A stretch of 15,338 bases of DNA from an uncultured Coriobacteriia bacterium (GTDB lineage Bacteria > Actinomycetota > Coriobacteriia > Coriobacteriales > QAMH01): NCBI GenBank assembly GCA_902478425.1, contig CABSKV010000032.1:1-15338 (forward strand). Reading direction: 5' to 3'. This document shows, one piece after another, positions 5,697 to 11,601 of this stretch (within the stretch, counting starts at the first letter, position 1; every line of letters starts with the position of its first letter). Position numbers and translations under genes: made by a program. The notes beneath the pieces are model-generated. The model did no database searches. It saw only the letters and a program-made list of their open reading frames with translations, and was not told where the DNA came from.

Positions 5697-6971
5697 ATGT
5701 TTGATACGGGAACAACTGCCTTCATGCTAGTCTGCACCATGCTGGTGCTCCTTATGAGCCCCGGCCTCGCATTCTTCTACGGAGGCCTCTCAAGACGCAA
5801 GAACGTCGTCAACACGATGATGATGGTCATGGGCGCGATTGGCGTCGTGGGCGTCATCTGGGTGCTCTTCGGATGGTCGTTTGCCTATGGCGGCGACGGA
5901 TCGCTGCCGTTCTTCGGCGGCATCGACCAAATCGGATGCTTCTCGGCTGTCAGCGACATGTTCGCCGAGACGAGCATCAACGAGGAGGGCGTCGCATATC
6001 CCTCCATCGTCAACATCGGCTTTCAGCTTGCCTTCGCGATGATCACGACGGCCATCATCACCGGCGCCGTAGCCGGGCGCATGAAGTTCGGCGCGCTCAT
6101 CCTGTTTATCGTCTTGTGGGTGCCCCTCGTCTACGCACCGCTCGCGCACATGGTGTGGGGCGGCGAGGGAAGCCTCATCGGCGACATGATCGGGGCACTC
6201 GACTTTGCCGGTGGCGACGTCGTGCACATCAGCTCCGGTGTGACCGGCCTCATGCTCTGCCTCATCATCGGCAAGCGCAAGGGCTTCGGCCTCATGAGCT
6301 ACCGCCCGCATAACGTTCCCTTCGTCGTGCTCGGCGCGGGCCTTCCGTGGTTCGGATGGTTCGGCTTCAACGCCGGCAGCGCCTTCGCCGCCGATGGCAT
6401 CGCCGCACTCGCCCTGCTCAACACGGTCGCGGCCTCGGCAGCCGGCATGCTCTCCTGGATCGTCGTCGAGCGCGTGAAGGTCGGCAAGCCGACGCTCGTC
6501 GGCGCCTGCACGGGCCTCGTCGCCGGACTCGTCGCCATCACGCCCGCAGCCGGCTTCGTCGAGCCCTGGGCGGCTATCGTCATGGGCATCATCGTCTCGC
6601 CCTGCTGCTATTTCGCCATTTCGTTTCTAAAGCGCAAGATCGGCTACGATGACGCACTCGACGCGTTTGGCTGCCACTCCATCGGCGGCATCGTCGGCGG
6701 CATCCTCACGGGCCTGTTCTGCGTTCCCGAGCTCTCGTGGACCGACTTCGGCGGCCTGTTCTACACGGGCGACCCCTCCCTGCTGGCAAGCCAGATACTC
6801 GGCATACTCGTGACGCTTGCCTTCGTCATCGTGGCCGGCCTCATACTCGGCTTCATCGTCAAGGCGGTGTACCGTGGCAAGGCGCGCGTGAACGAGAGCG
6901 ACGAGGCGGCTGGCCTCGACGTCGCCCTGCACGGCGAGAGCGCGTACCCCGCATACCTGGGACTCGACTAG
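5697..6971 (+). CDS. amtB: Ammonium transporter AmtB
   Basis: AmtB conducts ammonium across the cytoplasmic membrane and is normally gated by a PII protein. The 424-residue protein has about 11 hydrophobic segments. The start region MFDTGTTAFMLVCTMLVLLM is followed by SPGLAFFYGGLSRRKNVVNTMM, the family signature. The pore twin histidines are His177 (DVVHISSGVTGL) and His327 (GCHSIGGIVGGI), Trp154 sits in HMVWGG, and GFNAGSA carries the ammonium-site Ser. I placed the start at ATG 5697, which follows AAGGAAGGG with a 4-base gap; the ATG at 5643 would add 18 hydrophilic residues. AmtB in E. coli has a cleaved signal segment; here the first hydrophobic stretch starts at once, and I cannot say if it is cleaved. 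glnK follows 13 bases after the stop. A GlnR-like box upstream suggests nitrogen control. Confidence 0.96.
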   Translation: MFDTGTTAFMLVCTMLVLLMSPGLAFFYGGLSRRKNVVNTMMMVMGAIGVVGVIWVLFGWSFAYGGDGSLPFFGGIDQIGCFSAVSDMFAETSINEEGVAYPSIVNIGFQLAFAMITTAIITGAVAGRMKFGALILFIVLWVPLVYAPLAHMVWGGEGSLIGDMIGALDFAGGDVVHISSGVTGLMLCLIIGKRKGFGLMSYRPHNVPFVVLGAGLPWFGWFGFNAGSAFAADGIAALALLNTVAASAAGMLSWIVVERVKVGKPTLVGACTGLVAGLVAITPAAGFVEPWAAIVMGIIVSPCCYFAISFLKRKIGYDDALDAFGCHSIGGIVGGILTGLFCVPELSWTDFGGLFYTGDPSLLASQILGILVTLAFVIVAGLILGFIVKAVYRGKARVNESDEAAGLDVALHGESAYPAYLGLD

Positions 6972-6984
6972 AAAGGACGAGGCA

Positions 6985-7323
6985 ATGAAGCGAATCACGG
7001 CAATCGTGCGTACGGAAAAGCTCGAGCCCCTCAAGGAAGCGCTGTTCAACGCAGATATCTCGGGCATGACGATCTCGCAGGTCATGGGCTGCGGCAACCA
7101 GCATGGCTGGAGCGAGTACTATCGTGGCACCGAGGTGCTGCTCAACATGGTGCCCAAGGTGAAGTTCGAACTCGTGGTGAACGACGAGCGTGTCGACGGG
7201 CTCGTCGACATCATCTGCGAGACAGCGCGCACCGGCGAGGTGGGTGACGGCAAGGTCTTCGTGAGCCCCGTCGAGGAAGTCGTGCGCATCCGCACCGGCG
7301 AGCAAGGCATCGAGGCTATATAG
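6985..7323 (+). CDS. glnK: PII nitrogen regulatory protein GlnK, Tyr51 replaced by Val
   Basis: This 112-residue PII protein senses 2-oxoglutarate and adenylate energy charge, and in this operon position usually plugs AmtB when nitrogen is plentiful. It aligns without gaps to E. coli numbering: Gln39, Lys58, Lys90, Arg101 and Arg103, which bind ATP or 2-oxoglutarate, are all present (GNQHGW, PKVKFEL, TGEVGDGKVFV, VRIRTGE). The T-loop reads YYRGTEVLLN, so residue 51, the Tyr uridylylated in proteobacteria and adenylylated in actinobacteria, is Val. Tyr45 and Tyr46 remain. The protein is therefore probably controlled by ligands only. The ATG follows GGACGAGG at 3 bases. There is no glnD or glnE after it; the gene ends 3 bases before the convergent dmsC stop. 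Confidence 0.95.
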   Translation: MKRITAIVRTEKLEPLKEALFNADISGMTISQVMGCGNQHGWSEYYRGTEVLLNMVPKVKFELVVNDERVDGLVDIICETARTGEVGDGKVFVSPVEEVVRIRTGEQGIEAI

Positions 7324-7326
7324 CCC

Positions 7327-8304
7327 CTAGCCCTGCCTGCGCATCGGAAAGCGAGTCGGTACGCGCGTGGGATTGCAAAACCCGTAGAACGCCGCGCGCA
7401 TCATGGCCTGCGATACGAACGCGCATATCATCGCGAGCGTGACGGCGATGAGCTTGAATGCGGGGACGAGGCAGGCGAGCACGATGAAGCACACGGCCGC
7501 GAGGCTCACGGCAATCCCGTATCCGCGCTCATGGCGCCATGCGTCAACGCATGAAAGTGCCACGGGAATGCGCCCACGGGGATTGCCGCCGGTCTCGAGC
7601 TCATGCTCGAGCCTGGACGTGCGGGAAGTGCTCGCGAGCCTGTCGAGGAGCGCCGCGCCCACAACGCAGACGAGCGCGATGAAGCAGGCGACCCAAGGCC
7701 AAGCTGGATTGTCCGCGTATTCGGGAGCAAGAAGCATGAGACATGCCGATGATGGCACGCCCACGCGCAACACGACGGCGAAAAGCTCCACGAAGGCCTC
7801 GGGGCCATTCCAGCCAGGTTGCCCGGCTACGCGATAGGCGCGTGCGATCACGCCAACGAGCAGCAGCCCCGCAACGCAGGCAAGCGCACAGGCGGCCAGG
7901 GAAAGCCAGCCCAACACACGCACCGCCAGAGCGTCCGCATGCCACGGCAGCCCCGACGCGGCAAGCGCGAGCACGAGCCATGCGACGAGAATGCCCCAGA
8001 ACAGCGACACGGCGAGAATCTCGCGCGAAAGCCACGAGCTTCTCACGTTGGCAAGCGAGCGCGGGGCACGCAGGGGACGTGCCAGGTGCATCACGGATGC
8101 GAGCATGCCAACGGTCGTGAAGACGACGGCGAGCGCGGCAAAGCGCCATCCGCCAAGCCAGAGCCCCGCACGCAGGCACGAGGTGATTCCCCCGACGAGC
8201 GCGACGAGCGCGATGCCGAGTGCCGCCGGTGCACAGGTGGTAAACGCGATGAGCGGTAGCTCGCGCACGAGCATGATCTTGAGCTTGTTCATCCCCTCAT
8301 CCAT
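7327..8304 (-). CDS. dmsC: DmsC-type membrane anchor subunit
   Basis: The 325-residue protein is a DmsC-family quinol-binding anchor that passes electrons from menaquinol to the DmsB subunit. I count about eight hydrophobic segments: near residues 15-40, 47-73, 93-118, 128-155, 168-192, 199-219 and two between 260 and 305. The arrangement and the MHLARPLRAPRSLANVRSSWLSREI segment, split here as MHLARPLRAP and RSSWLSREI, are typical of DmsC. Length is a little above the usual ~290. The ATG at 8304 has no clear ribosome binding site; the in-frame ATG at 8292 has GAGGGG directly before it, but too close for ideal spacing, so the start is uncertain. It is the last gene of the dmsA-dmsB-dmsC run, 24 bases after dmsB, and its stop is 3 bases from that of glnK. 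Confidence 0.85.
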   Translation of the reverse strand: MDEGMNKLKIMLVRELPLIAFTTCAPAALGIALVALVGGITSCLRAGLWLGGWRFAALAVVFTTVGMLASVMHLARPLRAPRSLANVRSSWLSREILAVSLFWGILVAWLVLALAASGLPWHADALAVRVLGWLSLAACALACVAGLLLVGVIARAYRVAGQPGWNGPEAFVELFAVVLRVGVPSSACLMLLAPEYADNPAWPWVACFIALVCVVGAALLDRLASTSRTSRLEHELETGGNPRGRIPVALSCVDAWRHERGYGIAVSLAAVCFIVLACLVPAFKLIAVTLAMICAFVSQAMMRAAFYGFCNPTRVPTRFPMRRQG

Positions 8305-8328
8305 AGGAACCGCACGTCACATCCTGTC

Positions 8329-8844
8329 CTATGAGAGAGGCATGCGCTGTGCAGCCTGCTGGCGCACCGTGCGCTCGGGCTCCCCCACCGGGCCGATGGT
8401 AATGGCACCGCCGCAGCAGTTCTCGACACACGCAGGCCTGAGGCCGTCGCGCAGGCGATCGATGCACATGTCGCATTTCTGCATGAGACCATCAGCGCCA
8501 AACTGCGGCGCGCCGAACTCGCAGGCCCACGAGCAGTAATGGCAACCGAGGCACTTGCTCGAATCGACGAGCACGGCACCGAATTCCGGGTCGCGATAGA
8601 TCGCCTTGGCCGGGCACACCGCCATGCAGGCGGCTTCGGCGCAGTGCATGCAGGCCATCGAGACATATTGTATGGGGCAGCTCGCATCGCGCTCGTAAGT
8701 CGTCATGACCTCGCGATAGCGCGGACCGGTGCTACCGGGCTTGTCCTGCGCATGCGGACGCAGGTCATGAGCGGACTTGCAGGCAACCTCGCAGGCGAAG
8801 CACTGCGCGCAGCGGTTGACGTCGAAGTGAAGTTCGTAGAACAT
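8329..8844 (-). CDS. dmsB: DmsB-type four-cluster iron-sulfur subunit
   Basis: This 171-residue protein transfers electrons between the membrane anchor and the molybdopterin subunit. Four [4Fe-4S] motifs are visible: Cys12/15/18/22 (CAQCFACEVAC), Cys65/68/73/77 (CMHCAEAACMAVCP), Cys98/101/104/108 (CLGCHYCSWAC) and Cys124/127/139/143 (CDMC through CVENC). All 16 ligands are present. At 171 residues it is shorter than E. coli DmsB (~205), mainly at the C terminus. The ATG at 8844 follows AAGGGAGG with a 4-base gap; the longer open reading runs back into dmsA and has no iron-sulfur character. dmsA ends 10 bases before it and dmsC starts 24 bases after it. Confidence 0.93.
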   Translation of the reverse strand: MFYELHFDVNRCAQCFACEVACKSAHDLRPHAQDKPGSTGPRYREVMTTYERDASCPIQYVSMACMHCAEAACMAVCPAKAIYRDPEFGAVLVDSSKCLGCHYCSWACEFGAPQFGADGLMQKCDMCIDRLRDGLRPACVENCCGGAITIGPVGEPERTVRQQAAQRMPLS

Positions 8845-8854
8845 GGCGCCTCCC

Positions 8855-11005
8855 TTACAGCTTCTCGATGGTGCCGAGGCACATCGTGTAGTTCGCCTGG
8901 CTGGAAATCGGGTCGAGGTCGTCATCGATACCCAGGTAGTTGTAGTTGGCATCGACCCACCCACCGGGAACGTACACCCAATCTTCCTTGAGTATGGGCG
9001 TGACCTCGGCCTTGATCTTGATGGACCCGCGTGGCGAGCTCACCTTGAGCCAATCGCCATCCTCGATGCCAAGCTCGGCTGCGCGCTTCGTGTTGACCAT
9101 CGCGCGCGCCTCGGGCTGCATCTCGCGTAGCCACGGGATGGTGCGGCGCTGCTCGTGCACGTACATGGGGCCGGAGCGTCCGGTGAACACGACGTACGGA
9201 TACTCCTTGGCGATCTCGGGCTTGCTGCGCGGCGACTCGGAGCTGTCCTCCCAGTTGGGAAGACCGTCAAAGCCGTTCTCGAGCAGAACTTGCGAGACGA
9301 TGTTGACCTTTCCGCCCGGAGCGCGAAAACCTTTCTCCACGTGCTTCTCATATGCGACCGTACCGTATTCGAGACCATGCGGATGCTTGCGCAGCTGCTC
9401 GTAGGTGATGCCGGATGGCTTGAGGCACTCGTCGATGTACCAGGTGATGTCCTCGGTCGGGAATTCCTCGGTGAAACCGCAGGCACGTCCCAGCTCGATC
9501 ATGATCTGCGTATCGGGCTTGGCCTCTCCCACCTGCACCGCCTTCTGACGAAGGGTTATCTCGGGAAACCACGAGTCGGACTTGAACCACTCGGGCTCGG
9601 TGCGCTCGAGGTAGGTCGCCGCCGGCAAGACGAGGTCGCCGCATTTGGCGGTCTCGCTCAGGTACGGATCGATGGTCGCGATGTAGTCGACCTTGGCAAG
9701 CGCTGCCATCGTGACATCGGGCTGCGGCTGTGTGACGACGGGGTTTGCGCCCTGGAAGATGGCGACCTTGATCTTGCCCTCGGCCATCGTGCGTAGCACG
9801 TCGGGCGTGGGAAGCAGGCCCTGACCACCGAAGAGCAGCGGGAAGCGCGAGTCTTCGGGGTTATAGGGCGGTACGTGGAACATCATCGTGGGACCGGCAG
9901 GTTCGAAGTCGGGCAGCACGTGATCGATGAGCGTGAACTCCGGATTGCGCGCCGGGCTCTTCTGCGTGAACAGATCGCATCCCACGCGATCGAGATGCCC
10001 GGTGATGGTGCGCAGTATGCACAGCGCCCGCGTCGTCTGCGTGACGTTCACGCGACCTTCCAGGCCATGCCCGGAGGTGATGGAGGCGCGTGGCGTGGTC
10101 GCGTACTCGCGGGCAAGCGCGGCGATTGACTCGGCATCGGCGCCGCAAATCTCGGCCGCCCATTGCGGCGTGTACGCGATACCCAGACGGTTCTCGCCGT
10201 TGATGTGCGCGGTGAGCTTGGTGAGACCCGGATCGTTGGTGTACTCGTCGACGAAATCGCGATCCCAGAGGCCCTCGTTGACGATGACATGAATCATGGC
10301 AAGCATCATGGCGAGGTCGGTGCCGGGTTCGACTTGGATGAAGGTGTCGGCATGCGCGCCAAGGTGAAAATGCAGCGGGTCGATAACGACGAGTCTGGCT
10401 CCGCGTTCCTGCGCATCGTATATCTTCTTGATGGCGGGCGCGCACGAGAAGGCGGGCTGCTTGCCCCAGAAGATCATGAGGTCGACGTTGGGATAGTCGA
10501 CGAAGGACGGCATGCCGCCATAGGTCACGGCCTCCGCGACCGCACGCGGCACGAAGCACTCGGATGCGCCCATGCCCACCTCGGTGCCGACGCAATGCGC
10601 GAAACGCTGCGTCATGTCGTAGGTGAAGCCCCAGCCGCATGCCTGGCCACGGCAAATCGAGACGGACGTGGGACCGTATTGCGCGACGGCCTCGTTGATC
10701 TTGGCCGCGAGCTCGCCCAGGGCCTCGTCCCAGGAGATGCGTTCGAACTGGTCGCTGCCGCGCTCCCCCACCCGTCGCATCGGGTAGATGACCCTGCGCG
10801 GATCATGCGCGATCTGCGGCGCGGCAAGCCCCTTGGAGCACAGGGCGCCATTCGTGCGCTTGTTGCCGGGAACGCCATGCGCGAACACGACATGGTTGTC
10901 GCGTACGTCGACGAACATCGGGCAGGTGTTATGGCAGCCACCGCACACCGTCGCGATGGTCTCGACCGAGCTGCCGGAACCCGGATCCTGGACGGATTCG
11001 TTCAT
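8855..11005 (-). CDS. dmsA: Molybdopterin (DMSO reductase family) catalytic subunit, no Tat signal
   Basis: This 716-residue subunit belongs to the bis-MGD molybdopterin oxidoreductases. The N terminus holds an iron-sulfur site with Cys21, Cys24, Cys28 and Cys56 (VCGGCHNTCPMF then ALCSKG). Cys150 in GASECFVPRAVAEAVTYG sits where the metal ligand is expected, implying a cysteine rather than the serine of true DMSO reductase. Later signatures are DLMIFWGKQPA, RLVVIDPLH, PGTDLAMMLAMIHVI, GANPVVTQPQP, DLVLPAATYLERTEPEW and the C-terminal MoCo-binding region with PEARAMVNTKRAAELGIEDG. The N terminus MNESVQDPGSGSSVET has no twin arginine, no hydrophobic stretch and a good GGGAGG 7 bases before it, so the start is secure and the protein probably stays in the cytoplasm. 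The substrate cannot be told from sequence; the dms symbol denotes family only. Confidence 0.9.
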   Translation of the reverse strand: MNESVQDPGSGSSVETIATVCGGCHNTCPMFVDVRDNHVVFAHGVPGNKRTNGALCSKGLAAPQIAHDPRRVIYPMRRVGERGSDQFERISWDEALGELAAKINEAVAQYGPTSVSICRGQACGWGFTYDMTQRFAHCVGTEVGMGASECFVPRAVAEAVTYGGMPSFVDYPNVDLMIFWGKQPAFSCAPAIKKIYDAQERGARLVVIDPLHFHLGAHADTFIQVEPGTDLAMMLAMIHVIVNEGLWDRDFVDEYTNDPGLTKLTAHINGENRLGIAYTPQWAAEICGADAESIAALAREYATTPRASITSGHGLEGRVNVTQTTRALCILRTITGHLDRVGCDLFTQKSPARNPEFTLIDHVLPDFEPAGPTMMFHVPPYNPEDSRFPLLFGGQGLLPTPDVLRTMAEGKIKVAIFQGANPVVTQPQPDVTMAALAKVDYIATIDPYLSETAKCGDLVLPAATYLERTEPEWFKSDSWFPEITLRQKAVQVGEAKPDTQIMIELGRACGFTEEFPTEDITWYIDECLKPSGITYEQLRKHPHGLEYGTVAYEKHVEKGFRAPGGKVNIVSQVLLENGFDGLPNWEDSSESPRSKPEIAKEYPYVVFTGRSGPMYVHEQRRTIPWLREMQPEARAMVNTKRAAELGIEDGDWLKVSSPRGSIKIKAEVTPILKEDWVYVPGGWVDANYNYLGIDDDLDPISSQANYTMCLGTIEKL

Positions 11006-11028
11006 GCAATCGCCTCCCTCTCATACGC

Positions 11029-11057
11029 GGACCCGCCTGCATCGTGCAAACGGGTCC
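11029..11057 (-). other. Hairpin in the dmsA leader
   Basis: GGACCCG (11029-11035) pairs with CGGGTCC (11051-11057), then a 2-by-2 internal loop, then TGCA with TGCA around a TCG loop. It lies between the lipoprotein stop and the dmsA start, 24 bases before the dmsA ATG. There is no T-run after it on the minus strand, so it may be an attenuator, an RNA stability element or a protein site rather than a terminator. No separate dmsA promoter is convincing here. Confidence 0.45.
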
Positions 11058-11086
11058 CCTGTCATGGTCTATCCTCGATAAGACGG

Positions 11087-11488
11087 CTATGACTTTGCCT
11101 GGTCCGCCTTCGTGAATATCATCGTCGTCTCGCCGTCGTCGCTCGTGAGCTTTCCTTCGGCCAAAGTGAAGGGCGCATCGCCCTCGCCGGCAAGGGTGAG
11201 CGTCATGGACGTGGGGCTGTTGGCAACCCATGTCGCGTCGATGCTCTGGCCGAACATGACGAAGTCGGCGGAGCCGTCTTCGTTGAGCGTCATGTTGACG
11301 GGCATGTTCATCTGCTTGAGAATGGTCGCGTCGACCGTGCCCAGCTCGGCATCCTCGATGGTCTCGAGCTCCCACGCGCCGACGAAATTCGCCTTGGGAT
11401 CACCGCCGCCACCGCAGCCAAAGAGCGCGAAGCATAGCGTGCAGGCGCAGGCAATCGTCACGAAAACAGCCACCAGTTTCTTGCCCAT
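11087..11488 (-). CDS. Small lipoprotein, function unknown
   Basis: This 133-residue protein is a predicted lipoprotein. MGKKLVAVF starts a signal peptide with a hydrophobic core to residue 23, ending in a lipobox LFGC with Cys25 as the lipid-modified residue, then a GGGG linker. The mature part begins FVGAWELETIEDAELG and contains LNEDGSADFVMFG and MTLTLAGEGDAPFTLAEGKL, a beta-rich pattern (G-x-W at the start, N-E-D-G turn) resembling lipocalin-like domains common in lipoproteins of these bacteria. I do not recognise a specific family. The ATG at 11488 follows GAGGAG by 7 bases. A strong promoter of its own lies just upstream. dmsA starts 81 bases after its stop, on the same strand, so read-through into dmsABC is possible. 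Confidence 0.85.
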   Translation of the reverse strand: MGKKLVAVFVTIACACTLCFALFGCGGGGDPKANFVGAWELETIEDAELGTVDATILKQMNMPVNMTLNEDGSADFVMFGQSIDATWVANSPTSMTLTLAGEGDAPFTLAEGKLTSDDGETTMIFTKADQAKS

Positions 11489-11523
11489 AGTGAATCTCCT
11501 CTCCACTGAAAACATGTTTGTCG

Positions 11524-11552
11524 ATTATATCGCGATGCACGGGGAATGCCAA
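11524..11552 (-). promoter_or_regulatory. Strong sigma-A type promoter of the lipoprotein gene
   Basis: On the minus strand TTGGCA (11552-11547) and a perfect TATAAT (11529-11524) are separated by 17 bases. Transcription would begin near 11517, giving a leader of about 29 bases before the lipoprotein ATG at 11488. The same TTGGCA -35 is used at the Trm9-like gene. This promoter may also drive dmsABC. Confidence 0.7.
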
Positions 11553-11601
11553 AGACCACGATCACTCGAAGGCGCGTTGTAGAGAAGGCCATCACCACGT
11601 G

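Noticed and set aside
10163..11092. Plus-strand open frame opposite dmsA
   Set aside because: Its sequence is only the complement of the conserved dmsA coding frame.
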